From the NCBI RefSeq assembly GCF_013409625.1, contig NZ_JACCBF010000001.1, forward strand, positions 3,289,001-3,353,000: a DNA stretch of 64,000 bases, given 5' to 3'. The notes under the pieces are model-generated. The model was not told the origin of the DNA, searched no databases, and was given only the letters and a program-made list of their open reading frames with translations. Within the stretch, counting starts at the first letter, position 1. The number at the start of each line of letters is the position of its first letter. The stretch is from Nocardioides kongjuensis (GTDB lineage Bacteria; Actinomycetota; Actinomycetes; Propionibacteriales; Nocardioidaceae). The position numbers were made by a program, and so were the translations under genes. Of the stretch, positions 53,070-61,354 are shown in pieces.

Positions 53070-53576
53070 ATGAGCAACCCCACTCCCGGCGCGTTCGCGC
53101 GCTCCCTGCTGGCGCTCGAGTTCCCGCAGTCGCTGGCCGTGTACGACGACTACGCGACCGCCCAGCGCACGGTCGACTTCCTCTCCGACGAGGGATTCCC
53201 CGTGCAGAACTGCATGATCGTCGGCACCGACCTCAAGCAGGTCGAGCGGATCACGGGCCGGCTCACCAGCGGCCGGGTGGCCGCCGGCGGCGCGATGAGC
53301 GGGCTGTGGTTCGGGCTGTTCGTCGGCGTGCTGTTCAGCTTCTTCGGCACCGGCGACACGCTGCCGATCATCGTGTCGACCACGCTGATGGGCATCGCGT
53401 TCGGCGTCGTCTTCGCCCTGGCCGGCTTCGCGATGACCCGCGGCCAGCGGGACTTCTCGTCGGTCAGCTCGGTGGTGGCGACCAAGTACGAGGTGCTCGT
53501 CGAGCACAAGGTCGCCGCGCAGGCCCGGGAGCTCCTCGCGAAGCTCCCGGGCGCGCTGCCGAACCCGTTCGCCTAG
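53070..53576 (+). CDS. General stress protein-type membrane protein (GSP17M/YflT-like domain)
   Basis: A 168-residue protein. The N-terminal cytosolic domain (about 18-60, SLAVYDDYATAQRTVDFLSDEGFPV) resembles the GSP17M/YflT domain. Two TM helices (about 68-115) follow, with SGLWFGLFVGVLFSFFG and GIAFGVVFALAGFAM; the tail is basic. ATG 53070 has CAGACT 6 nt upstream. The IS element begins 23 bp after its stop. The stress role is known for the family only. Confidence 0.8.
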   Translation: MSNPTPGAFARSLLALEFPQSLAVYDDYATAQRTVDFLSDEGFPVQNCMIVGTDLKQVERITGRLTSGRVAAGGAMSGLWFGLFVGVLFSFFGTGDTLPIIVSTTLMGIAFGVVFALAGFAMTRGQRDFSSVSSVVATKYEVLVEHKVAAQARELLAKLPGALPNPFA

Positions 53577-53599
53577 TGTCCCTGGCCCGGGCGCCTAGC

Positions 53600-53624
53600 T
53601 GTACCCGGCCAGGACGTTGGTAGC
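53600..53624 (+). repeat. Left terminal inverted repeat of the IS481-family element
   Basis: TGTACCCGGCCA, then GGAC where the right end has TCAG, then GTTGGTAGC; 3 mismatches in 25. Confidence 0.9.
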
Positions 53625-53644
53625 GGCGAGCCTGGCTGAACGAA

Positions 53645-53703
53645 CGAGAACCTCCGGGTGGGATGTGGCTTGTCTAAGGCCCACTCCAACCCGGAGGTTC
53701 TCG
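53645..53703 (+). repeat. Hairpin in the transposase leader that covers its start codon
   Basis: Arms CGAGAACCTCCGGGT (53645-53659) and its exact complement (53689-53703) with a 29-nt loop. The right arm ends at the G of the likely GTG start at 53703. Transcripts entering from outside would fold this stem and hide the start, a known self-limiting device in some IS elements. Confidence 0.7.
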
Positions 53704-54659
53704 TGTCCCACGGTAGTGCCCGACTGACCGTCCACGGTCGCCGATTGATCGTCCAACGCCACCAGGCCGGCTGGAAGCAAGCCCACATCGCCACGGCGAT
53801 GGGCGTGTCTCGCAAGTGCGTGAAGACCTGGATCGACCGCTACGCCGCCGAGGGCGAAGTCGGCCTGACCACCCGCTCGTCACGCCCCCACACGATGCCC
53901 ACCAAGTCCAGCGACGAGATCGAGCAGAAGGTCCTCGCCGCCCGGACCGAGCTCCGCGACGGCCCCGATGTCCTCGGCCCCAAGCTCGGCGTGCCTCCGC
54001 GTACCGTGTCCCGGATCCTGCGCCGCCATCGCGTGCCCTACCTTCGCGAGTTGGACCCGATCACCGGCGAGGTCATCCGGTCCTCGAAACAGACCGCCGT
54101 TCGTTACGAACGCGACCGCCCAGGCGAGCTGGTCCACATGGACGTGAAGAAGATCGGCCGGATCCCCGACGGCGGCGGCTGGCGCGTCCACGGCCGGGCG
54201 ATCCCTCGCGACCGCGTCAACGGGCCCGGCTACGACTACGTCCACTCGCTCGTCGATGACCACTCCCGGCTGGCCTACTCAGAGGTGCTGCGCGACGAGA
54301 AGGGCACCACATGTGCCGCGTTCCTCGAGCGTGCGATCGCCAACTTCGCCGATCACGGGATCACTCGGATCGAGCGGTTGATGACCGACAACGCCTGGGC
54401 CTACCGCTACTCGCTGCGCACGGTGTGCGCCGAGCACGGCATCGTCCAGAAGTTCATCCGTCCCCACTGCCCGTGGCAGAACGGGAAGGTCGAGAGGCTG
54501 AACCGCACCCTGGCCACCGAGTGGGCCTACCGCCAGGTCTTCACCAGCAACGACGAGCGAGCGGCCGCTCTTGCACCCTGGCTCGAGCACTACAACACTG
54601 AACGCCGCCACAGCGCACTCGGAGGCAAACCGCCGATCAGCCGACTGCTACCAACCTGA
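53703..54659 (+). CDS. IS481-family transposase
   Basis: A 318-residue DDE transposase. N-terminal HTH (QAGWKQAHIATAMGVSRKCVKTWIDRYAAEG, in parts) is followed by the integrase core: VHMDVKKIGRIP (first Asp), RLMTDNAWAYRYS (second Asp), and CPWQNGKVERLNRTLATEW (Glu). The sequence is uninterrupted. GTG 53703 matches the family start VSHGSARLT; ATG 53658 lies in the hairpin loop side and would add 15 residues. The stop lies within the right inverted repeat. Confidence 0.92.
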   Translation: MSHGSARLTVHGRRLIVQRHQAGWKQAHIATAMGVSRKCVKTWIDRYAAEGEVGLTTRSSRPHTMPTKSSDEIEQKVLAARTELRDGPDVLGPKLGVPPRTVSRILRRHRVPYLRELDPITGEVIRSSKQTAVRYERDRPGELVHMDVKKIGRIPDGGGWRVHGRAIPRDRVNGPGYDYVHSLVDDHSRLAYSEVLRDEKGTTCAAFLERAIANFADHGITRIERLMTDNAWAYRYSLRTVCAEHGIVQKFIRPHCPWQNGKVERLNRTLATEWAYRQVFTSNDERAAALAPWLEHYNTERRHSALGGKPPISRLLPT

Positions 54660-54671
54660 TGGCCGGGTACA
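54647..54671 (-). repeat. Right terminal inverted repeat of the IS481-family element
   Basis: Reads GCTACCAAC...TGGCCGGGTACA on the plus strand, complementary to the left end except at 3 positions. Contains the transposase TGA (54657-54659). Confidence 0.9.
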
Positions 54672-54672
54672 C

Positions 54673-56229
54673 CTAGCTCAGCTCGCGCTTGAGGATCTTG
54701 CCGGTGGCGGTCATCGGCAGGCTGTCGACGACCTCGACGATGCGCGGGTACTTGTACGCCGCCATCTGCTCCTTGCCCCAGGCGACGATCTCCTCGGGGG
54801 TGGCGCTGGCGCCCGACTTGAGGATGACGAACGCCTTGATCTCCTCGCCGTGGCTCTCGTGCGGCACGCCGATCACGGCGGCCAGGGAGACGGCCGGGTG
54901 GGTGAGGAGGACCTCCTCGATCTCGCGCGGGTACACGTTGAAGCCGCCGCGGATGATCATGTCCTTGGAACGGTCGACGATGTAGTACCAGCCGTCGGAG
55001 TCCTTGCGGCCGAGGTCGCCGGAGCGGAACCAGCCGTCCTCGCTGATCGACGCGGCGGTGGCCTCGGGCCGCTTGTAGTAGCCCTTCATGATGTTGTGGC
55101 CCTTGATGGCGATCTCGCCGATGCCGTCGGGGTCCTTGACCTCGTCCCAGGTGTCGCCCTCGAGGAGCTTCATCTCGACGCCGGGGATCGGCGTACCGAT
55201 GGAGCCGACGCGCACCGGCGAGCCGAGCCGCGAGAAGCTCGCGACGGGCGAGGTCTCGGAGAGGCCGTAGCCCTCGAGGATCACGACGCCGAAGCGCTCC
55301 TCGAACTGGTGGTGCACCTCGACCGGAAGCGCCGCGCCGCCGGCCACCGCCACCCGGAGGTTCTCGGCGAGGGCCTTGACGTCGACGGACTCGTCGAGCG
55401 CGTTGAGCAGGCCCCAGTACATCGTCGGGACGCCGGCGAAGAAGGAGACCTTCTCCTTGAGCATGAGGCCGATCGCGGCCGCCGCCTCGAAGCGGGGCAG
55501 CATGACGACGGTGCCGCCGAAGGCGAAGGCGCCGTTCTGGATGACGGTCTGGCCGAAGGAGTGGAACAGCGGCAGCACGCACAAGAAGGTGTCGGGGTTG
55601 GCCGGGTCGGCGCCGAACAGGTCCTTGCCGGCGAGCGCGTTGTCGCGCATGTTGCGGTGCCGCAGCTCGGCGCCCTTGGGCTGGCCGGTGGTGCCGGAGG
55701 TGTAGAGGATGACGGCGGTGTCGTCGTCGGACACGTCGACCGAGTCGAAGGTCGGCGCCTGGCCGGCGAGGCCCTGGCCGAGGGTCTCGGTGCCCTCGAT
55801 CGGCGACGGGGCGGTCGGGTCGGCGGTGATGACGAAGAAGTGCTCGCAGCCGTCGGCGGCCTGGAAGCCGTCGTACGCCTCCTGGCCGATCGGCAGGTCC
55901 GGGGTGCCCTGGAAGGCGAAGTAGGCCTTCGCGTCGGAGTCGGCCAGGTGGTAGGCGACCTCACGGCCCTTGAGCAGCACGTTGAGCGGCACGACGGTCG
56001 CGCCGGCCTTGAGGATGCCGTAGTAGACGATCGTGAAGTAGGGCAGATTCGGGCAGCTCAGCGCCACCTTGTCGCCCGGCTCGATGCCGCGCGAGACGAG
56101 GAGGTTGGCGACCTGGTTGGCCGCGCCGTTGACCTGGGGGTACGACAGCCGGGTGTCCCCGAAGACGATGGCCGTGCGGTCGGGGTAGGACTGGGCGCTG
56201 TTCTCGAGGAACTCGGCGAGGTTCGTCAT
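54673..56229 (-). CDS. Acyl-CoA synthetase (AMP-forming), long/medium-chain type
   Basis: A 518-residue ANL-superfamily ligase activating a carboxylic acid to the acyl-CoA. It has the P-loop LYTSGTTGQPKGAELRH, GYGLSETSPV, the hinge GWFRSGDLG and the adenylation Lys in MTATGKILKRELS at the C-terminus. ATG 56229 has TAGGTT 7 nt upstream (leaderless). Its TAG stop lies in the IS target duplication CCTAGC. Chain-length preference cannot be told. Confidence 0.9.
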   Translation of the reverse strand: MTNLAEFLENSAQSYPDRTAIVFGDTRLSYPQVNGAANQVANLLVSRGIEPGDKVALSCPNLPYFTIVYYGILKAGATVVPLNVLLKGREVAYHLADSDAKAYFAFQGTPDLPIGQEAYDGFQAADGCEHFFVITADPTAPSPIEGTETLGQGLAGQAPTFDSVDVSDDDTAVILYTSGTTGQPKGAELRHRNMRDNALAGKDLFGADPANPDTFLCVLPLFHSFGQTVIQNGAFAFGGTVVMLPRFEAAAAIGLMLKEKVSFFAGVPTMYWGLLNALDESVDVKALAENLRVAVAGGAALPVEVHHQFEERFGVVILEGYGLSETSPVASFSRLGSPVRVGSIGTPIPGVEMKLLEGDTWDEVKDPDGIGEIAIKGHNIMKGYYKRPEATAASISEDGWFRSGDLGRKDSDGWYYIVDRSKDMIIRGGFNVYPREIEEVLLTHPAVSLAAVIGVPHESHGEEIKAFVILKSGASATPEEIVAWGKEQMAAYKYPRIVEVVDSLPMTATGKILKRELS

Positions 56230-56327
56230 GCGGCACAACCTACTTGCCGGTCGTGACCGTGGTCACTGGTCGCGGGACCAATGCGTCCGGAACGGGCTTG
56301 TGCCCGGGACCAACCTGCCGGGAGCGC

Positions 56328-57230
56328 TCAGAACGTCTCGCCGGTGAGGCGCTCGTAGGCCTCGATGTAGCGGCTGCGCGTGCGCTCGACGACCTCGGCG
56401 GGCAGTGCCGGCGGGGCCTCGCCGGACGCCTTGTCCCAGCCGCTCTCCGGGGAGAGGGCCCAGTTGCGCACGATCTGCTTGTCGTACGACGGCTGCGCGC
56501 GACCGGGCTGCCAGTCGTCGGCCGGCCAGTACCGCGAGGAGTCGGGGGTGAGCACCTCGTCGCCGAGGATGATCCGGCCGTCGCCGCCGGGCACGACCCC
56601 GAACTCGAACTTGGTGTCGGCGAGGATGATGCCCTGCTCGCGGGCGATCTCCTCGGCCCGGCCGTAGACCTGGAGGGTCAGGTCGCGCAGCGCCTCGGCC
56701 GCGTCGGCGCCGATGGTGGCGACCACGGCGTCGTACGAGACGTTCTCGTCGTGGTCGCCGAGCTCGGCCTTCGTGGCCGGGGTGAAGATCGGCTCGGGCA
56801 GGCGGCTGCCGTCCTCGAGGCCGGCGGGCAGCGCGATGCCGCAGACCTCCCCGGTGGCGCGGTAGTCGAGCAGGCCGGAGCCGGTGAGGTAGCCGCGGGC
56901 GACGCACTCGACGGGGAACATGTCGAGCCGCTCGCAGATCACCGCGCGACCGCGGACGGCGTCGGGGACGTCGGTCGAGATCACGTGGTTGGGGACCAGC
57001 GGGGCGAGCTGGTCGAACCACCACGACGACATCCGGGTGAGGATCTCGCCCTTGTCGGGGATCGTCGTCTCCAGCACGAAGTCGAAGATGGACAGCCGGT
57101 CGCTGGCGACCATCAGCAGCTTGCCGGCGTGCGGGCCCTCGGTGAGCTCGTAGAGGTCACGCACCTTGCCGGAGTGCAGGTGGCGGGTGCCGGGGAGCTC
57201 CGGGGCGGGCGGGATGTTCGCGAGCGTCAC
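56328..57230 (-). CDS. purC: Phosphoribosylaminoimidazole-succinocarboxamide synthase (SAICAR synthetase)
   Basis: A 300-residue enzyme joining aspartate to CAIR. Motifs: HSGKVRDLYEL, VASDRLSIFDFVL, PVECVARGYLTGSGL, ILADTKFEFG and ILGDEVLTPDSSRYW. GTG 57230 has TAGTCT 7 nt upstream, overlapping the end of the upstream membrane-protein gene. Followed by purB at 63161 rather than adjacent, so again pur genes are scattered. Confidence 0.93.
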   Translation of the reverse strand: MTLANIPPAPELPGTRHLHSGKVRDLYELTEGPHAGKLLMVASDRLSIFDFVLETTIPDKGEILTRMSSWWFDQLAPLVPNHVISTDVPDAVRGRAVICERLDMFPVECVARGYLTGSGLLDYRATGEVCGIALPAGLEDGSRLPEPIFTPATKAELGDHDENVSYDAVVATIGADAAEALRDLTLQVYGRAEEIAREQGIILADTKFEFGVVPGGDGRIILGDEVLTPDSSRYWPADDWQPGRAQPSYDKQIVRNWALSPESGWDKASGEAPPALPAEVVERTRSRYIEAYERLTGETF

Positions 57231-57237
57231 GGGCGAC

Positions 57238-57243
57238 AGACTA
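57238..57243 (-). promoter_or_regulatory. -10 element of the predicted leaderless purC promoter
   Basis: Minus-strand TAGTCT, 7 nt before GTG 57230 and overlapping the 3' end of the gene at 57241. Confidence 0.5.
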
Positions 57244-58302
57244 CGGCGCCGGGACGCCGTCGATCTCGGCGCCCGCCGTTCCACCACCCGGGCACCCGAT
57301 CCCGTCGAACCGGCCGTCGAGCAGCTCCTGGTCCCGGGCGGTCGGTACGCCGGCGACGACGATGTCGGCGTACTGCCAGATCGCGTCGGACCACCCGCCC
57401 TCGTCGGCGATGTCCTGCAGGGCCGGCCAGTGGTGGGCGGTGCCGAGCGCCTGCTGCGCCTCGGCGACGAGGGCCGTCTGGTTGCCCATGCGTGCACCCT
57501 CGTACCGGTCGATCCACTCGCAGGTGACCGCTCGGGTGACGTCGGCGACGACCTCGTAGCGGGTGAGCCCGGTGCTGAGGACGTCGGCCCGGCTCAGCGT
57601 CGAGGGCAGCGGGATGCCGGTGAGCGCCTCGTCGATCGCGGCAGCCCGCTCGTCGTCGAGGATCGCCTCGTCCGGCAGGTGCTGCTGGAGCTGGTCGTGA
57701 GCGACCAGCTCGAGCTGCGCGAGGACCGCGCGGAAGGCGGTCTCGTCCATGCCGGAGCCACGGACCTCGAGCGAGAACCTGCCCTCGACCGGGCGGATGA
57801 CGGTGTGGTCGCGCTTGCTGTAGGCCCACAGCAGCGACGGCTTGCCGAGCACGTCGACCTCGGTGGGTGTGCCCAGGTCGTTGCGGTCGGCGACGTAGGT
57901 CTCGTGGAGGTCGGCGGGCCGCCACATGATCTCGAGGGTGCGGTCGTCCTTCGCGAACTCGTAGTCGAGCTCTCCGCCACGCTTCGGGTCGTCGGTGACG
58001 TAGGTGACCGTCCAGCCGGGGGCAGACAGGACGGCGAGCTCGCCGGACACGGCGGGACCCTTGGCGGCGGGGACCGGGGCGACCTGCTGGTCGCGCTGCA
58101 GCCCGAGCCAGGCGGCGCCGGAGACGACGGCGAGCACGGCGGCGGCCGCCGCGAGGACGGGCAGGACGCGGCGGTGGCGGCGGACGGGGGTGGGCTCGGT
58201 GGTCTCGACGGGGGCGAGGGTCATGATCTCCTCCAGCAGCTCGGCGCGACCCTCGTGGATGGCCAGGCCGGCGACGCCGGCGTCGGTGATCGGGCGGTTC
58301 AT
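57241..58302 (-). CDS. Membrane-anchored protein, probable partner (anti-sigma) of the adjacent sigma factor
   Basis: A 353-residue single-pass protein. Cytoplasmic part about 1-45 (MNRPITDAGVAGLAIHEGRAELLEEIM), TM helix about 46-68 (VLPVLAAAAAVLAVVSGAAW), external part of 285 residues with one Cys pair. It lacks the HxxxCxxC zinc anti-sigma motif. Start ATG 58302 overlaps the sigma stop (ATGA), as in sigma/anti-sigma pairs. The external domain is unrecognised. Anti-sigma role is inferred from position and topology. Confidence 0.65.
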   Translation of the reverse strand: MNRPITDAGVAGLAIHEGRAELLEEIMTLAPVETTEPTPVRRHRRVLPVLAAAAAVLAVVSGAAWLGLQRDQQVAPVPAAKGPAVSGELAVLSAPGWTVTYVTDDPKRGGELDYEFAKDDRTLEIMWRPADLHETYVADRNDLGTPTEVDVLGKPSLLWAYSKRDHTVIRPVEGRFSLEVRGSGMDETAFRAVLAQLELVAHDQLQQHLPDEAILDDERAAAIDEALTGIPLPSTLSRADVLSTGLTRYEVVADVTRAVTCEWIDRYEGARMGNQTALVAEAQQALGTAHHWPALQDIADEGGWSDAIWQYADIVVAGVPTARDQELLDGRFDGIGCPGGGTAGAEIDGVPAP

Positions 58303-58862
58303 CGGTGACCTTCCCTCCGGGTCGTCGTGACGGGTTCTGCAGGGAGATGTCCGGGGGCGGATGGATCGTTGCCGGGATCGGGGCCAAGCAGGTCCCGCAG
58401 CCGGGAGCGGGCGCGCGACAGGCGCGGTCGGACGACGGCCGCCGGGACGCCGAGCACGTCGGCGATCTCCCGCGGCTCGAGGCCCTCCCACAGGTGCAGC
58501 TGGAGGACCTCCTCGTCGCGCGCACTGAGCCGCTTCATCGCGGCGGTGACGTCGGCGCGGTGGACGACCTCGTCGGCGAGGTCGTCGACGGCATGGGCGA
58601 GCTGGCGGCGCAACCGGTCGCCGAGCGCGGCCCGGCGGCCCTCGCCGCGGCGGTGGTTGGCGAGGGTGCGGCGGGCGACGCCGTACAACCACGGTCGCGC
58701 AGCCTCGCCCGCTGGCACGTGGGCGAGCCGGCGCCAGGCGACCACGAAGGTGTCGGCGGCGACGTCGGCCGCGTCCTCGGGCCGGTCGGTGCGGCGCAGC
58801 GCGAAGCCGAGCACGGCGTCGAAGTGCGCGGCGTAGAGCCGGCGGAAGTCGTCCTCTCCCAT
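58299..58862 (-). CDS. ECF RNA polymerase sigma factor
   Basis: A 187-residue sigma-70-family protein. Region 2: DFRRLYAAHFDAVLGFALRRT, DRPEDAADVAADTFVVAWRRL (core-binding and -10 region). Region 4: LSARDEEVLQLHLWEGLEPREIADVLGVP then RPRLSRARSRL (HTH for -35). Start ATG 58862 has AGGAGAGGGGC upstream. Co-translated with the membrane protein next to it. Target promoters unknown. Confidence 0.9.
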   Translation of the reverse strand: MGEDDFRRLYAAHFDAVLGFALRRTDRPEDAADVAADTFVVAWRRLAHVPAGEAARPWLYGVARRTLANHRRGEGRRAALGDRLRRQLAHAVDDLADEVVHRADVTAAMKRLSARDEEVLQLHLWEGLEPREIADVLGVPAAVVRPRLSRARSRLRDLLGPDPGNDPSAPGHLPAEPVTTTRREGHR

Positions 58863-58956
58863 GCCCCTCTCCTGTCCGGCAGGAGGACGATCGTTGCACC
58901 ACGCCTTGTTGTCCAACTAGAGTCACTTACTAGACTTAATGCCGAGGGAGGCGCAC

Positions 58957-59931
58957 ATGACCAGGGAACCCCGCCCCGACTTCCTGCTCGTGGGCGCGCC
59001 CAAGGCCGGCACCAGCGCGCTGCACCTCGCGCTCGCGGCCCACCCGGACGTCTTCGTGACGACGCCGAAGGAGCCGAAGTTCTGGCTGTGCGAGGGCGCC
59101 CCACCGCCGCACTGGGGCGGCCCCGGCGACCGGCACTCGCAGCAGGAGTGGATCTGGCGCGCCGACGCGTACGCCGACCTGTTCCGCCCCGCTCCGCCGG
59201 ACTCCGTGCGGGGCGAGTCGACGCCGTTCTACCTGTGGCACCGCGGCGCCCAGCGCCGGATCGCGGACGCGCTGCCGGAGGTGCGCCTGATCGCCGTCGT
59301 GCGCGACCCGATCGACCGCGCCTACTCCAACTGGATGCATCTGTGGTCCGACGGGCTCGAGCCCGAGGCCGACTTCGAGACCGCGTTCGGCCGTGAGGCG
59401 GAGCGGATCGCCGCCGGGTACGCGCCGTTCTGGCGCTACCGCGAGCTGGGCCTGTACGGCGAGCAGCTGCGCGACCTGGTCAAGCTGGTGGATCCCGCGC
59501 GGATCCTGGTGGTCCGCTACCGCGACATCGTCGACCACCCGGCCGAGACGGTCGACCGGGCCTGCCGCTTCCTCGGCATCCGCGAGGGTCGGGTCGAGCA
59601 GATCCCCCGCGACAACTCGCGCCCGTACGTCGCCCCCGGCTGGCGCCCGCGGGTGCTCGGCCCGCTGGTCCGCGGCGGCGCCTGGGCCGGGCAGTTCGTG
59701 CCGCCCGAGGTGTGGCGCCGCGCCAGCGTCCCGGTCGTGGCACAGCTGCAGACCCGCGACGCCCACCGGCCCTCGCTGAGCGCCGAGCAGCGCGCCCGGC
59801 TGCTGCCGGCGTTCGCCGACGACATCCGGCTGCTCGGCGAGATCACCGGCGAGGACTTCTCCGACTGGCTCTCCACCCGCGACCGGGGATCCTTCGCCCA
59901 GCGAGCACAGGGCGTGCCGAGCCCTCGCTGA
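58957..59931 (+). CDS. Sulfotransferase family protein
   Basis: A 324-residue PAPS-dependent sulfotransferase. The 5'-phosphosulfate loop LLVGAPKAGTSALHLAL (residues about 9-25) and the 3'-phosphate region VVRDPIDRAYSNWMHLWSDG are visible. ATG 58957 has GAGGGAGGCGC upstream. A promoter TTGTCC-N16-TAGACT lies just upstream (TAGACT at 58932-58937). It probably sulfates a lipid, glycan or small molecule; acceptor unknown. Confidence 0.87.
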   Translation: MTREPRPDFLLVGAPKAGTSALHLALAAHPDVFVTTPKEPKFWLCEGAPPPHWGGPGDRHSQQEWIWRADAYADLFRPAPPDSVRGESTPFYLWHRGAQRRIADALPEVRLIAVVRDPIDRAYSNWMHLWSDGLEPEADFETAFGREAERIAAGYAPFWRYRELGLYGEQLRDLVKLVDPARILVVRYRDIVDHPAETVDRACRFLGIREGRVEQIPRDNSRPYVAPGWRPRVLGPLVRGGAWAGQFVPPEVWRRASVPVVAQLQTRDAHRPSLSAEQRARLLPAFADDIRLLGEITGEDFSDWLSTRDRGSFAQRAQGVPSPR

Positions 59932-59937
59932 GGCGCC

Positions 59938-60831
59938 TCAGCGCACCAGCGTCACCAGGTCGTGCGCCCCGTCCGGGCGGGCGGCCTCGACGTAGAACCG
60001 GGTGCGCCCGTCCGGCAGCGGCACGGCGGACGCGTAGCGCCACGCGCCGTCGCCGTGCGGCGAGGCGATGGGCGGGCGATCGGCGGCGACCAGGCGGGTG
60101 CCGTCCCAGGTGGCGACGCCGGTGGTCTCGAACCAGTTGGCGGCGGCGTCGCGACGGCCGTCGTACAGCACCGTCAGGGGCAGGCCCGGGACGGGCGGGA
60201 GGACGGTCGTGACCCGGGCGCCGCGGGCGTCCCACTCCCCCGGCCGTCCGGCGAGCACCTCGCCGTGGTCGGTCCAGGTCAGGCCGTCGGGGCTGCGCAG
60301 CAGGCGGGTGGTCATCCGGTCCTCGTGGCCGGCCTCGGTGAGCGGGTGGCAGCACAGCCACATCTGCCAGCCGTCGGGACCGTGGGTGAGGACCGGGTCC
60401 TTGACGGCGACGGTGTCATCACCGGGGAGCACGACCCGGCGCTGCCCACCGGGCAGCTCGGCGGGCGTCGCGGCGGTGAGGCTGTCGACCCACCAGTGCT
60501 TGGAGCCGGGGGTCGCGCAGGACAGGTAGAGCCGCCAGCCGACGCCCGGGACCGGCACCAGCACGGGGCGCTCGAAGGACTCGCAGCCGAAGGCGTCGCG
60601 GTGCACCTCGGCGACGGTGGCGAAGGACTCGCCGTCGTCGGAGCGGGCGACCACCACCGTGACGCCGCGGCCCTCGTCGAGCGGGCGGCGCACCCGGTAG
60701 GTCAGCCAGAAGGTGCCGTCGACGAGAACGGCGCTCGCGGCGCCCGCCCAGTTGCCGGCGCCGGCGGCCGGGGCGGGTACGACGACCCGCGGGTCGTCGT
60801 ACGTCGGGACAGCGAGGGCACCCAGGGTCAT
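59938..60831 (-). CDS. Glycoside hydrolase GH43/GH130-like beta-propeller protein
   Basis: A 297-residue cytosolic five-bladed propeller type protein. Blade features include [67 protein letters not shown] and [17 protein letters not shown]. An acidic triad is suggested by DDPR, ESFERP and DGRRD but unproven. Start ATG 60831 is chosen because TATTAT (60839-60844) lies 7 nt upstream and covers ATG 60840. It is a second propeller protein like 30429, with no clear relation. Confidence 0.65.
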   Translation of the reverse strand: MTLGALAVPTYDDPRVVVPAPAAGAGNWAGAASAVLVDGTFWLTYRVRRPLDEGRGVTVVVARSDDGESFATVAEVHRDAFGCESFERPVLVPVPGVGWRLYLSCATPGSKHWWVDSLTAATPAELPGGQRRVVLPGDDTVAVKDPVLTHGPDGWQMWLCCHPLTEAGHEDRMTTRLLRSPDGLTWTDHGEVLAGRPGEWDARGARVTTVLPPVPGLPLTVLYDGRRDAAANWFETTGVATWDGTRLVAADRPPIASPHGDGAWRYASAVPLPDGRTRFYVEAARPDGAHDLVTLVR

Positions 60832-60849
60832 GGGCGCCATAATACTTCA

Positions 60850-60867
60850 CAAAGTCAATCGACTTTG
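60850..60867. promoter_or_regulatory. Inverted repeat upstream of the propeller gene
   Basis: Perfect 7-base arms CAAAGTC (60850-60856) and GACTTTG (60861-60867) with AATC between. It lies just upstream of the TATTAT -10, so it is a candidate operator for a local repressor. Confidence 0.5.
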
Positions 60868-60926
60868 ACGGCTGCGAACTCGGGGGTCCTGCTCGGCGCC
60901 GGGGCAGCAGGTGGCAGAGTGTCGCC

Positions 60927-61289
60927 ATGACGGAGTCCGCGCAGCCGCTCATCGACAGCTCGTCCTTCGCCCCCGGTCAGGTGGTGTGGGAGGACGAGGT
61001 CTGGATCCTCGCCCGCCACGACGCCGGCACCCGGCTCGGCCTGACCCTGCACCACCGGGAGCCCGAGGCCTTCGGCCAGCTCTCCGACGAGCACGCCTCG
61101 CAGCTCGGCCGGATCGGCAACCGCCTGATCCGCATCATCGAGCACCTGCCCGAGGCCGGGAAGGTCGGCCTGGCACGCACGTCGGGCGACCACGTCCAGC
61201 TCGCCTTCGAGGCCGAGGGCGTGCCCGAGAGCCGCCTGCACGACATCGCGGTGAAGCTCGCCAACTGGGGCGGCGACGCCCGGGCCTGA
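60927..61289 (+). CDS. Small conserved-type protein, possibly HIT-like
   Basis: A 120-residue cytosolic protein: VVWEDEVWILARHDAG, then TLHHREPEAFGQLSDEHASQLGRIGNRLIRIIEHL. The layout recalls HIT-fold proteins, but the HxHxHxx catalytic triad is absent, so activity is not predicted. ATG 60927 has CAGAGT 6 nt upstream. It is divergent from the propeller gene. Confident only that it is a real gene. Confidence 0.65.
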   Translation: MTESAQPLIDSSSFAPGQVVWEDEVWILARHDAGTRLGLTLHHREPEAFGQLSDEHASQLGRIGNRLIRIIEHLPEAGKVGLARTSGDHVQLAFEAEGVPESRLHDIAVKLANWGGDARA

Positions 61290-61354
61290 GCCCGCACGCC
61301 CGGGCCGTCCCTCGCACCTCCGGCCGCCGGTGTGGTGATGCGTAGGCTCGACGC

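Larger units (their letters stand above)
53600..54671 (+). mobile_element. IS481-family insertion sequence, complete
   Basis: A 1072-bp element. Ends are 25-bp inverted repeats (22 matches) beginning TGTACCCGGCCA and ending GTTGGTAGC. It is flanked by perfect 6-bp direct repeats CCTAGC (53594-53599 and 54672-54677), so it moved in recently as a unit. The right copy of CCTAGC still supplies the TAG stop of the acyl-CoA ligase gene, so the insertion broke nothing. One transposase gene is intact. Confidence 0.93.

Noticed and set aside
60927..61289. HIT family hydrolase assignment
   Set aside because: No HxHxHxx motif, so I keep it only as a possible HIT-like fold.
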